Source of the DNA: Nematostella vectensis
Lineage: Eukaryota; Cnidaria; Anthozoa; Actiniaria; Edwardsiidae
DNA: 64,000 nt
Direction of reading: 5' to 3'
Assembly (NCBI RefSeq): GCF_932526225.1
Contig: NC_064038.1
Location: forward strand, 1,240,001-1,304,000
Numbering within the stretch: the first letter of the stretch is position 1; each line of letters opens with the position of its first letter. Below are positions 13,380 through 25,310 of this stretch, in pieces. The notes under the pieces were generated by a model, which was not told the DNA's origin, did no database searches, and saw nothing but the letters and a program-made list of their open reading frames with translations. The position numbers and the translations under genes were made by a program.

Positions 13380-16300
13380 ATGTCTAGGTCTGGTCCATCT
13401 GTCCGGGCACTGCTAAGAGATTTTTCTGACCGGACAAGTTGCCATGGGATCGGCCAGATCAACGGATCACATTCGCCGACCTGGCGGATATTCTGGCTGC
13501 TGACTTTCCTGGCCGGTCTTGGAATGGTGCTGTTTCAGTGCATCACATTGCTTGGCATTTACTTGGACAAACCAACAGCTACGTCCGTCGACGTCACTTA
13601 TGATGAGGTCAGTCTCTTTCTTTCAAAGACAGGGGCTTGCACACTGGGGATTTGCGCCCTTCATCGATTTTGAAATGTAAAACTCTTAGCCCGTCGAGCA
13701 CTATTTTAAAACTGTTGTTTTCGCGAACGCCAGCCCATCGAAATACAGAGAGAAGAGGGCTATGCTACCAGAGTACCCCCCCCCCCCCTTCCCAATACGA
13801 TTCAATACGTCGTTACCTCACCATTTTAGCGTTTTAAACATACAACATATATACAAGTAAGTGTTTTGTTTCTTTTGCATTTTGACTTGTGAGTAAATGG
13901 TATAATTCATCCATGTTTAAGGTGACAAACTTCCCGGCTGTGACCATCTGCAACTTGAACATGATCAAGAAAAAAAACCTGGCAAACTTTACTCAGTCAA
14001 AAAAAATATTTGACGATTTTGAAGCTTTTGTCAGTTCCAATTCAAGCATGGACTCATCGGCCTTCTTGGGCAGTAAGATGGAGACGGTACTCAAAGATCG
14101 TCTCTCAATGGATAGTAACGATGGAAGTAACTCCGTCTCTTTAGATGACACTTCAATGGACACAGAACTCTATGTCGAGGATATGCTCATAAGGCACATG
14201 GCGATGGTCGATGACAAGGATTTGATAAAAGCAGGACACGAGTTTGACGAGTTGGTGTTTCGTTGTGTCTGGAACGGTTTCACATGCAACAAAGGGTAAA
14301 TTTATATTGTCCAAGTAGGGAATTATTTTGTGTAACGCAACCAACATGACAAAAGGCACTGTTGGCGTCCAATGCGTCTAACTTGATCATGAGTGTAAAC
14401 AAGAATTTCTCCATGCTCCATTATACTCATAAGTGTAATTCAGAGTGTAAACACTATTACTGGATGTGGCACGATGTAATGCGAGACAGGATTTCTAACC
14501 TAACGTCCTTCGCCTCGTGCGTGATGTTGGTGCCCAGTTTCAAACGACACCAAAATTACGCGTTTTTCTTCAAAAAATTTTTTTTTGAATTTTATCTTTG
14601 AAACTCCTTTAGTTTTCTCAGGCGAAATTTAAATCCAGCGTGAGAACAAATGTCCAATACTCTCTTCAATTTTACACTGGTTCGGTGTGTTTTTCGGTGC
14701 GTTTTGCGATGCTATTTTCGAGGCGTTTTGCGATGCTATTTTCGAGGCGTTTTGCGATGCCATTTTTGGTGTGTTTTGCGATGCTATTCTCGAGGCGTTT
14801 TACGATGCTAATTTTGGTGCGTTTTGCGATGCTATTTTCGATGCGTTGTGCGGTGCATTTTAGAGGGTTTGGCGTCGTGTTTGGATTACTATTTCAAGCA
14901 ATTTATTCTATCGTCGACCTCACCTTGTCTCTTCTTAAAATTTATCATGTTAAAAACTGGAGCAGAACGCCTGTACGAATCGAGACAAGGAAAATCTAAA
15001 GAAAGTGCCGAGAGATCGAAAGCAAACGAGAGCAAACGAAAAGAAATTTTAGCAAAAGAAAAGCTCGAAAACAAAAAGTAAATAGCATCGCAAAACGCCT
15101 CGAAAATAGCATCGCAAAACGCAACGAAATTAGCATCTTAAAACGCCTTGAAAATAACATCGCAAAACGCACCGCATCGCAAAAACGCATCGTAAAACGC
15201 CTCGAAAACGCACCGAAAATGGCATCTCAACTAACGCACCAAAAAACGCACTGCGAAAAGCTGTTACGCGATTGGGCACCAACTCTGTGCACAGGGCCCC
15301 TTATCTAAGAGCATAAGAGATGATTTTTACATGTTTTTTTTTACCATTGAACCTGGGTCCTCTCTGGATTGAAAAGCAACAGTGTTTCGCTGACATGCTG
15401 TGACACATTTTCTCTGTCTTTTGCTTTCCTTATCTTCCTTCCATAGGTGAATTTATTAACCCTTCAAAAACAAGAGTAGTCATAGCAAAAACTGTCATTC
15501 CAGTCTATGTCTTATTAAATTGAATGTGTGTATTGAAGTCTACATGATACCCTTCTGGACTGAAGCCGTGGGTCCTATTTGAAAGCGTTTGATAAAAATT
15601 TTCCGGGTTACTTTTCCTTTTAAATTGTTTCAGGGGTTTCATGAAATTCTGGCGCCGTTTTTGGCACTGGCGATACGGTAACTGTTATATCTTCAACCAA
15701 GGCGTTGACGAAAACGGAACATTGCTTGCACACCTGACATCCTCAAAACCAGGTCCTATGTACGGTAAGCATCACCTCACCTCACAACACCTCCCTCACC
15801 TCACAACACCTCCCTCACCTCACCTCCCATCACCTCACAACACCTCCCTCACCTCACCTCACCTCACCTCCCATCACCTCACCTCACCTCACAACACCTC
15901 CCTCACCTCACCTCACCTCACCTCACAACACCTCCCTCACCTCACCTCACCTCACCTCACCTCACCTCCCATCACCTCACCTCCCATCACCTCACCTCAC
16001 CTCACCTCACCTCACAACACCTCACCTCACCTCACCTCACCTCACCTCACCTCCCATCACCTCACCTCACCTCACCTCACCTCACCTCCCATCACCTCAC
16101 CTCACCTCACCTCACCTCACCTCACCTCACCTCACCTCACCTCACCTCACAACACCTCCCTCACCTCACCTCACAACACCTCCCTCACCTCACCTCACCT
16201 CACCTCCCATCACCTCACCTCACCTCACCTCACCTCACCTCACCTCACCTCACCTCACCTCACCTCACCTCACCTCACCTCACCTCACCTCACCTCACCT

Positions 16301-19300
16301 CACCTCACCTCACCTCACCTCACCTCACCTCACCTCACCTCACCTCACCTCACCTCACCTCACCTCACCTCACCTCACCTCACCTCACCTCACCTCACCT
16401 CACCTCACCTCACCTCACCTCACCTCACCTCACCTCACCTCACCTCACCTCGCCTCAAATCTTCAATTCCTTCTTTCAGGTTTGACTTTGGATTTGTTTA
16501 TCGATCAAGAGCAATACCTTATTCCCCTTTCGCAAGAGGCCGGCGTCAAAGTTTTGCTATCTGATCAGAGAAATGTCCCTTTTCCTTTTACTGACGGCTT
16601 CTCTGTTCAACCCGGCGTCTCGGCCTCTGTCGGGATTCGCAAGGTATGTCAGGAATTAACTGTAGCAACCGATAAATTACAATTGAAATTCTTTATTCAA
16701 CAACAAAACTGACTTCGATTCATATGTCGCCCTCCTGCCAGGCCAATCTTAAGTCACGCCCAAAAGATTGCACGTAGTCAAAGTTGACTTGATGCGGAGT
16801 TTCTGTAGCACAAAAGCATAATGAATATGGTATTTGATTGTATATGTACTTTCGTGTATATATACATGTATATGTACCGTTTGCCAATATGTACTGTCGT
16901 GTTTATATACGTGTGTATGTACTGACGTGTATATGTACTGTCGTGTATATATCCAATGTATATGTACTGTCGTGTATATATCCAATGTATATGTACTGTC
17001 GTGTATATATCCAATGTATATGTACTGTCGTGTATATATCCAATGTATATGTACTGTCTTGTACATGTACTGTTGTGTATATATACATGTATATGTACTG
17101 TCGTGTATTTGTACTGTCATGTATATGTACTGTCGTGTATTTATCCAATATCGTGTATATGAAATGTCGTGTATATATCCAATGTTTATGTACTGTCGTG
17201 TATATATCCAATGTATATGTACTGTTGTGTTGTGTATATGAAATGTCGTGTATATATCCAATGTGTATGTACTGACGTGTATATATACATGTATATGTAC
17301 TGTCGTGTAAGTTCTAGAAAAAAATGAGAAATATTTAGTTATTTGGATTGGATTTATTCAAACTGACAACAATTGCGTTCTTCAGCTTGTGATCAACCGA
17401 ATTGATCCATTCAATAACGGCAGCTGTTACTCTGGCGATGGGCTCGAGAAAGATAATATCTACAGTAAACACAAAAGCCTCAAGTATTCCGTACAGGTAA
17501 GTCAGTTCCAGTTTATTTTGCACTATCTTTGGATAGAATACAATACAGTAGTATTTATCTAAGGAGGGTAACGGTATCACCTTATATAAGTTTTCCAAAC
17601 AACGGAAAAAAAATACTGTGTAATATCGAGTTAGTAAATAAGGAAGATAAGCGACATCTGCTTATTTGATGCATAAAAAGAAATACCAGGGCGAAGACCT
17701 TGGCCTTTCTCTATTTTTTCATGCGTGGCTGGCTCCGTGATTGTTCAACCCCAATGCCTTTGGCCATCACCGGGCCAGCTCTCTATCTCGCACTTGATTG
17801 CTTGACGATCCTTTAAACGGAAAGGCCAGCGGTATGTTACGACCCTTCAATATGAAAGGCCAGGAGGGTCCCGTATAAATCTTTCTTTGATATTGATGGA
17901 GTTGGGGGTGTGAAGGTCCCGTATAAATCTTTCTTTGATATTGATGGAGTTGAGTTGTGAAGGTCCCGTTGTTCTTTGTTCCAGGGTTGTATGTCCTCTT
18001 GCCTCGCCAATTCTGAATTCAGTATTTGTAACTGTACTGAGGGAAAGTTCCGGGTCAAGGGAAGACCATGCATGTCCGAGTCGGAAGGTAAATAACATTT
18101 TAAAGGGGAGGTTACATGTGAAGACCATGCATGTCCGAGTCGGAAGGTAAATAACATTTTAAAGGGGAGGTTACATGTGAAGACCATGCATGTCCGAGTC
18201 GGAAGGTAAATAACATTTTAAAGGGGAAGTTCCAGGTGAAGACCATGCATGTCCGAGTCGGAAGGTAAATAACAATTTAAAGGGGAAGTTCCGGGTGAAG
18301 ACCATGCATGTCCGAGTCGGAAGGTAAATAACATTTTAAAGGGTAGGTTACATTTGAAGACCATGCATGTTTGATTAGGAATGTGAATAAAATTTAAAGG
18401 TGAATTTCCTAGTGAAGGGAAAACCATGCATTTCCGAGTCAAAAGATAAATAATATTTTAAAGGGAAAGTTCCTGGTGAAGGAAAGACGATGCATGTCTG
18501 AGTCGGAAGGTAAATAACATTTTAAGGGGGAAGTTCCGGGTGAAGACGATGCATGTCCGAGTCGGAAACTTAATAACATTTTAAAGGGAAAGTTCCGGGT
18601 GAAGGGAAAACCATGCTTGTCCGAGTCAAAAGGCAAATACATGTTAAAGGGGAAGTTCCGGGTGAAGACGATGCATGTCCGAGTCGGAAGGTAAATAAAC
18701 AACGCCATAACACTACACACAATCCGTTTACGTTTAATATGAATATATTTTCTAATTCTAGTGAAGTGCTTGAACACTGTTAATAAGATGTACGAGAAAG
18801 GAACGTTGGGCTGTACCAGGAAATGCCCGCAGCCCTGCAGGTAGGTGCTGTAAATATCTCGTCTCAGCAAACGGTAAACAACAAGCTTGTTGACTTTGAA
18901 TGTCTCGTCTCAGCAAACGGTAAACAAAAAACTTGTTGACTTTGAATGTCTCGTCTCAGCTAAGGGTAAACAAGAAATTTGTTGACTGAAACTTATACAT
19001 AACTAACCTAATATAGTCACGCATGACTACGACCGCCTTGCTACTAAAAAGTCGAAGTATGTAATGACCAAAAAAGTTATTTTCTTTCAGTCATTTTTCC
19101 TTCAGAAGAACTATTTCACAGTCGCAATGGTCGGAATCATACGAGGTAAAAGAAAGGCGTGTAGAAGCTGAGGGTGACTCTCGAAGCTCAGCTCTTATAC
19201 CCTGTAGATCCGACTTGAATGACAAGTGTATTTGTTTGTTTGTTTTTATTTTTGAAAATGCAACTTTTCCGGTATTATTTAATACTTTGAAAATTGAGCC

Positions 19301-22300
19301 GCTCTAGTTGTAGGATGGATTGAAATTCACCTTGATTTAAGCAGCTAAATTCTCTACTGAGATAAACATCTCATATGCATAGGGTGTTATAACCTACAAA
19401 ACAATGCTTCACGAATGTCAGATCGACAGGCTTCGAGCCTTGAGATAGATTATGGAAATTTAAAGGGTCCGAATAACTCTAGTCATGATGCATTACTTTG
19501 ATTCCATTTTTATGCCTACAAATGATTGCAAATATCCGCCAAATCCTAACACGACTACAGACTATATGTGACATCTTTCGTTATGGAAAACAACAGGCAA
19601 TGTATCATGGGAAGGTTGAGTTAAACACTCTCCGAGGTGGTGGCCACTATGTAGATTAGTACTTCATGTAAGACCACATGAGCATTAGATCATACAAATA
19701 ATAAATTTTGCGCTTTATAAGTATTAGGATTATTATTAGATATTATCATCTCCCTAACCCTCAGCCTACATGATGTACTGTCCGTGGGGTCTTACATGAA
19801 GTATTGACCTTTACCATAGCTGGATAGCGTTTTTGTGATATTTTACCTGAAGATTTTTCGAAAATTGATTTTCTGAATTGAGAAAGCAGATTTTTTTTTT
19901 CATCTTCTGATTCTTTTGTTTCAGCAAACGTTTCAAAAAATGGTCATGAAATCCGGCAAAGGTTTCGACAAGAAGATGCGAGACGCAAGTGTTTTAAGGT
20001 AACACCAGTAAACCAGCCGAGTGATCAGAGAATAGTCTCCTCAAACTCAAAAACCCTTGTAGTATAAGCTTTCCAAATTGATCATATTCTGTGTTACTAG
20101 CTGCAGCCATTGATGCGTAATTAATCTTTTTCTAATTACTACTTCAGAAAAATAGCAGATCTCGAAATATATGCCCCCAGTGCCCACCCTCTGCTGCGGC
20201 CCTGTACTGTTGAAAATTCTCCTGATGCGTGCACAGGCGAAAATTGGAACACCCCGTTTTTGTCCGCAAGTATAGCATTTTGATAAAAATTCGGGCAACA
20301 AGCACATTTAAGTGATTGTTTGCAAGCATCAGGACATCGTGTTTGCAATAAAGTACTGGTAAATAACAGCATGCTCGTCCTGTGATTTTAAGAGCCACGA
20401 AATTGTAAATATACAACGGCAAGACCTTGTTCTGCCCTACTACCTATCGGTTTTGACCGTAACATCATCAAAATCAAATTCTAAAGTTTTGCACTTACGT
20501 AATATTTTCTTAGTAACGGTATAAAGCGATAGAAAAAAGGCATCATTTACCCTTTTTCGCTTTGAAGTCTGCTCGCCCTCTCCATTGGACCGTTCTTCTT
20601 ATTAATATCCATCTACTTAACTTCCTAATAACGATTATCCTTCCTTTCCTGCTGCGCTCAATAAATCTTTGCTATAACCATAAACATTTTTGTAGGCAAA
20701 ACTTTCTCCGAGTCAAACTGTTCTACGAGGAGTTGAACACAGAAGCCATCACCTACTCCCGCTCCTATACGGTAAAGCCTAGAGCCCATGGGGGGAGGGG
20801 GTGGAGTTGAACACAGAAGCCATCACTTACTCCCGCTCCTATACGGTAAAGCCTAGAGCCCGTGGGGGGAGGGGGTGGAGTTGAACACAGAAGCCATCAC
20901 CTACTCCCGCTCCTATACGGTAAAGCCTAGAGCCCTTGGGGGGAGGGGGTGGAGTTGAGCACAGAAGCTATCACTTATTCCTGCTCCTATACGGTAAAGC
21001 CTAGAGCCCGTGTGGGGAGGGGGTGGAGTTGAGCACAGAAGCCATCACTTATTCCCGCTCCTATACGGTAAAGCCTAGAGCCCTTGGGGGGAAGGGGTGG
21101 AGTTGAACACAGAAGCCATCACGTATTCCCGCTCCTATACGGTAAAGCGTAGAGCCCTTGGGGGGAGGGGGTGGAGTTGAACACAGAAGCCATCACTTAT
21201 TCCCGCTCCTATACGGTAAAGCCTAGAGCCCTTGGGGGGAGGGGGTGGAGTTGAACACAGAAGCCATCACTTATTCCCGCTCCTATACGGTAAAGCCTAG
21301 AGCCCTTGGGGGGAGGGGGTGGAGTTGAACACAGAAGCCATCACTTACTCCCGCTCCTATACGGTAAAGCCTAGAGCCCGTGGGGGGAGGGGGTGGAGTT
21401 GAACACAGAAGCCATCACCTACTCCCGCTCCTATACGGTAAAGCCTAGAGCCCTTGGGGGGAGGGGGTGGAGTTGAGCACAGAAGCTATCACTTATTCCT
21501 GCTCCTATACGGTAAAGCCTAGAGCCCGTGTGGGGAGGGGGTGGAGTTGAGCACAGAAGCCATCACTTATTCCCGCTCCTATACGGTAAAGCCTAGAGCC
21601 CTTGGGGGGAGGGGGTGGAGTTGAACACAGAAGCCATCACGTATTCCCGCTCCTATACGGTAAAGCGTAGAGCCCTTGGGGGGAGGGGGTGGAGTTGAAC
21701 ACAGAAGCCATCACTTATTCCCGCTCCTATACGGTAAAGCCTAGAGCCCTTGGGGGGAGGGGGTGGAGTTGAACACAGAAGCCATCACTTATTCCCGCTC
21801 CTATACGGTAAAGCCTAGAGCCCTTGGGGGGAGGGGGTGGAGTTGAACACAGAAGCCATCACCTACTCCCGCTCATATACGGTAAAGCGTAGAGCCCGTG
21901 GGGGAAGGGGGTGGAGTTGAACACAGAAGCCATCACTTACTCCCGCTCCTATACGGTAAAGCCTAGAGCCCGTGGGGGAAGGGGGTGGAGTTGAACACAG
22001 AAGCCATCACTTACTCCCGCTCCTATACGGTAAAGCCTAGAGCCCGTGGGGGGAGGGGGTGGAGTTGAACACAGAAGCCATCACTTATCCCCGCTCCTAT
22101 ACGGTAAAGCCTAGAGCCCGTGGGGGGGCTGGAGGGGGTCTTCCGGCCCGTTTCTGCTGAAGTGATCTTACCACTGGCTAACCACCATTTGACCAGCTCC
22201 AGACTCATGTCACGTGACCTTTATTTGACCAGCTCCAGACTCATGTCACGTGACCTTTATCTGACCAGCTCCAGACTCATGTCACGTGACCTTTATCTGA

Positions 22301-22977
22301 CCAGCTCCAGACTCATGTCACGTGACCTTTATTTGACCAGCTCCAGACTCATGTCACGTGACCTTTATTTGACCAGCTCCAGACACATATCACGTGACCT
22401 TTATTTGACCAGCTCTAGACTCATGTCACGTGACCTTTATTTGACCAGCTCCAGACTCATTTCACGTGACCTTTATTTGACCAGCTCCAGACTCATGTCA
22501 CGTGACCTTTATTTGACCAGCTCCAGACACATGTCACGTGACCTTTATTTGACCAGCTCCAGACTCATGTCACGTGACCTTTATTTGACCAGCTCCAGAC
22601 CCATGTCACGTGACCTTTACTTGACCAGCTCCAGACTCATGTCACGTGACCTTTATTTGACCAGCTCCAGACTCATGTCACGTGACCTTTATTTGACCAG
22701 CTCCAGGCTCATGCCACGTGACCTTTATTTGACCAGCTCTAGACTCATGCCACGTGACCTTTATTTGACCAGCTCCAGACTCATGTCACGTGACCTTTAT
22801 TTATCTCAGACCGAGAGCTTTCTTGGCGACGTGGGGGGTCAGCTTGGTCTGTGGATCGGAGTGTCGGTGATCACGTGTGCGGAGTTTTTCAAGCTTTTGA
22901 TAGACGTCGTCTGGTGTCTAGCGAGAAAAGTGCACGGGGGCCCGAAAAAAACAGTGAGGGACCTGAACATGAATTAG
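13380..22977 (+). CDS. DEG/ENaC (acid-sensing/peptide-gated type) sodium channel subunit
   Basis: Eleven exons in continuous phase give 520 aa, normal for the family: 13380-13607, 13922-14295, 15634-15764, 16480-16643, 17386-17496, 17985-18087, 18762-18840, 19091-19145, 19925-19998, 20696-20771, 22810-22977. Family marks in order: N-terminal His-Gly gating motif (CHGIG, residues 22-23), TM1 about 36-62, FPAVTICNLN after TM1 (80-89), RYGNCYIFNQG (214-224), GLTLDLFIDQEQY, the Cys-rich finger domain (NGSCYSG, CNCTEGKFR, CPQPC), and GGQLGLWIGVSVITC (474-488) containing the G-x-S selectivity filter and TM2. Such subunits form trimeric amiloride-sensitive cation channels in the plasma membrane; the ligand cannot be read from sequence. 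The 3' splice site of exon 2 (13920-13921) has a weak pyrimidine tract and is the least certain junction. Introns 2, 3, 4, 6 and 10 are dominated by repeats. Confidence 0.93.
14526..15283. mobile_element. Foldback-like inverted-repeat element in DEG/ENaC intron 2
   Basis: The ends are gttggtgccca (14526) and tgggcaccaac (15273-15283). Inward of each end lies an array of a roughly 24-bp unit (gcgttttgcgatgctatttt). It is forward at 14690-14870 and reverse-complemented at about 15080-15240 (gcatcgcaaaacgcctcgaa). The spacer is unique. This tandem-repeats-inside-inverted-ends layout matches foldback elements. No transposase is present. Confidence 0.6.
15771..16455 (+). repeat. (CCTCA)n microsatellite forming almost all of DEG/ENaC intron 3
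   Basis: About 685 bp of CCTCA pentamers interrupted by acaacacctc and cccat. It starts 6 bp after the donor of exon 3 (15764|gtaagc) and stops about 25 bp before the acceptor of exon 4. A His-Leu-Thr-Ser-Pro frame runs through it and joins exon 3 without a stop, but exon 4 requires removal of this block. Confidence 0.95.
16840..17310. repeat. Minisatellite, units around tgtactgtcgtgtatata
   Basis: Roughly 29-bp and 14-bp related units (tgtactgtcgtgtatata, tccaatgta) repeat about 20 times in intron 4 of the DEG/ENaC gene. Both strands stay open because the unit lacks stops, which explains the long Tyr/Cys-rich frames. Confidence 0.85.
17868..17968 (+). repeat. Two-copy 50-bp repeat upstream of DEG/ENaC exon 6
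   Basis: ggtcccgtataaatctttct through gttgggggtgtgaa is repeated twice, ending about 17 bp before the 3' splice site of exon 6 (AG at 17983-17984). Confidence 0.8.
18064..18690 (+). repeat. 59-bp minisatellite replicating the exon 6 end and its donor
   Basis: About eleven units with a 59-bp period. The first unit starts inside exon 6 (gaccatgcatgtccgagtcg), crosses the true donor at 18087|18088 (gaag|gtaaat), and continues into the intron. Later units each repeat this exon edge and gaag|gtaaat, with some decayed copies near 18359-18620. Confidence 0.93.
18850..18985 (+). repeat. Three-copy 50-bp repeat after DEG/ENaC exon 7
   Basis: Units around tgtctcgtctcagcaaacgg and taaacaa..cttgttgactt repeat about three times, starting roughly 10 bp after the exon 7 donor (18840|gtaggt). 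Confidence 0.8.
20732..22125 (+). repeat. 74-bp minisatellite replicating the exon 10 end and its donor
   Basis: About nineteen units with a period of exactly 74 bp (starts at 20732, 20806, 20880, 20954 and on). Unit 1 is the last 40 bp of exon 10 (from gttgaacacagaagcc) plus the donor ctatacg|gtaaag and 34 bp of intron ending in a G-run. Every later unit repeats the full exon edge and gtaaag. Blocks of units are themselves duplicated (20806-21390 resembles 21390-21980). Confidence 0.95.
22187..22805 (+). repeat. 36-bp minisatellite with E-box palindromes next to the exon 11 acceptor
   Basis: About seventeen units of 36 bp (gaccagctccagactcat then gtcacgtgacctttattt). Each contains the palindrome GTCACGTGAC. 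The unit length is a multiple of three and has no stop in the frame of exon 11, so an open frame of 12-residue repeats leads straight into exon 11. That frame is not phase-compatible with the exon 10 donor through any acceptor seen in the unit. Confidence 0.93.
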
Positions 22978-23494
22978 ACAAGCCGCAGTCTGGAACCTCG
23001 TCTTTAAAAATAAAACAACACTTTTCAGCGCTCTGTCGCTGAGACGCGATTACGCTGTATACTATATAAACGGAAATACAATACACCAAAAACTGGTATT
23101 CGACTCTGCCAAACTTTTGTCTTTAATAATACTTCATGGCAGATGAGAGGGTGTAGTAGTAGACGCGTGTACAGTTCATTGGGGCAATATTACAGAGTAG
23201 AACATGAAGTTCGATAGTAATCGAGAAGCTTGAACCACTGTAGGGTGCGCTCCTTCTATACCATGCGATCGGAGCTGGATAAGTAGACGTACGAAATCCA
23301 ACTATTGGTTCGTAAGATTCTAGATTTTTCTGTCATGTTCAAATGGTTGTCGTGATTGATCGGGCATAGGGGTTCAGTTTTGTTTGTTGTTTTGTTTTCC
23401 TTTGATATACGGGTGAGATGGTTGGGGGGAGATGGGAAAGGGAGAAAAGTGTAATGAAAAATCTATAATAATTAAAGAAAGAAAAGTGAATAAC

Positions 23495-25310
23495 AATACA
23501 AATGTACCAACAGGGTACCTAAACACCGAACACAAATGTACCAACAGGGTACCTCAACAACAAACACAAATGTACCAAAAGGGTACCTAAGCACAGAACA
23601 CAAATGTACCAACAGTGTACCTCAACACCGAACACAAATGTATCAACAGGGTACCTCAACACCCAACACAAATGTCCCAACAGGGTACCTCAACACCGAA
23701 CACAAATGTACCAACAGGGTACCTCAGCACCGAACACAAATGTACCAACAGGGTACCTCAACACCCAACACAGATGTACCAACAGGGTACCTCAACACCG
23801 AACACAAATGTACCAACAGGGTACCTAAACACCGAACACAAATGTACCAACAGGGTACCTTAACACCGAACACAAATGTACCAACAGGTAACTTTAACAC
23901 CAAACGCAAATGTACCAACAGGGTACCTCAACACCGAACATAAATGTACCAACAGGGTACCTCAACACCGAACACAAATGTAACGACAGGGTACCTAAGC
24001 ACCGAACACAAATGAACCAACAGGGTACCTAAACAGCGAACACAAATGTACCAACAGGGTACCTCAACACCAAACACAAATGTACCAACAGGGTACCTAA
24101 ACAGCGAACACAAATGAACCAACAGGGTACCTAAACAGCGAACACAAATGTACCAACAGGGTACCTCAACACCGAACACAAATGTACCAACAGGGTACCT
24201 AAACAGCGAACACAAATGTACCAACAAGGTACCTCAACACCGAACACAAATGTACCAACAGGGTACCTCAACACCGAACACAAATGTACCAACAGGGTAT
24301 CTCAACACCAAACACAAATGTACCAACAGGGTACCTAAGCACCGAACACAAATGAACCAACAGGGTACCTAAACAGCGAACACAAATGTACCAACAGGGT
24401 ACCTCAACACAAATGTACCAACAGGGTACCTAAACAGCGAACACAAATGAACCAACAGGGTACCTAAACAGCGAACACAAATGTACCAACAGGGTACCTC
24501 AACACCAAACACAAATGTACCAACAGGGTACCTAAACAGCGAACACAAATGAACCAACAGGGTACCTAAACAGCGAACACAAATCTACCAACAGGGTACC
24601 TCAACACCGAACACAAATGTACCAACAGGGTACCTAAACAGCGAACACAAATGTACCAACAAGGTACCTCAACACCGAACACAAATGTACCAACAGGGTA
24701 CCTCAACACCGAACACAAATGTACCAACAGGGTATCTCAACACCAAACACAAATGTACCAACAGGGTACCTAAGCACCGAACACAAATGAACCAACAGGG
24801 TACCTAAACAGCGAACACAAATGTACCAACAGGGTACCTCAACACAAATGTACCAACAGGGTACCTAAACAGCGAACACAAATGAACCAACAGGGTACCT
24901 AAACAGCGAACACAAATGTACCAACAGGGTACCTCAACACCGAACACAAATGTACCAACAGGGTACCTAAACAGCGAACACAAATGTACCAACAAGGTAC
25001 CTCAACACCGAACACAAATGTACCAACAGGGTACCTAAACAGCGAACACAAATGCACCAACAGGGTACCTCAACACCGAACACAAATGTACCAACAGGGT
25101 ACCTCAACACCGAACACAAATGTACCAACAGGGTACCTCAACACCGAACACAAATGTACCAACAGGGTACCTAAACAGCGAACACAAATGTACCAACAGG
25201 GTACCTCAACACCGAACACAAATGTATCAACAGGGTACCTAAACAGCGAACACAAATGTACCAACAGGGTACCTAAACAGCGAACACAAATGTACCAACA
25301 AGGTACCTGT
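23495..25310. repeat. 34-bp minisatellite, about 54 units
   Basis: The unit is acacaaatgtaccaacaggg followed by tacct(c/a)a and acac/acag with cgaac. Two unit types (ctcaacaccgaac and ctaaacagcgaac) alternate, and blocks are repeated at larger scale (24170-24420 resembles 24600-24850). It lies between the DEG/ENaC 3' end and the TRAF-like gene 3' end. Not a CRISPR array: there are no unique spacers. Confidence 0.95.

Noticed and set aside
15641-16564. 307-codon frame rich in His-Leu-Thr-Ser-Pro
   Set aside because: Its first 43 codons are DEG/ENaC exon 3; the rest is the CCTCA repeat of intron 3. Exon 4 joins in phase only if the repeat is removed.
16749-17275. Tyr/Cys-rich and Ile/Tyr/Thr-rich frames up to 170 codons
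   Set aside because: Translations of the tgtactgtcgtgtatata minisatellite in DEG/ENaC intron 4.
19655-19810. Inverted pair tacttcatgtaagacc/gggtcttacatgaagta as a MITE
   Set aside because: Arms of about 16 bp are present, but there are no clear outer boundaries or further terminal matching; too weak to call as an element.
22120-22977. 285-codon frame with twelve-residue repeats continuing into the channel TM2
   Set aside because: The repeat is in frame with exon 11, but no acceptor in the unit is phase-compatible with the exon 10 donor, and the real acceptor at 22808-22809 is strong.
23495-25310. CRISPR-like regular array
   Set aside because: Units are contiguous with no unique spacers, and the window is clearly eukaryotic.
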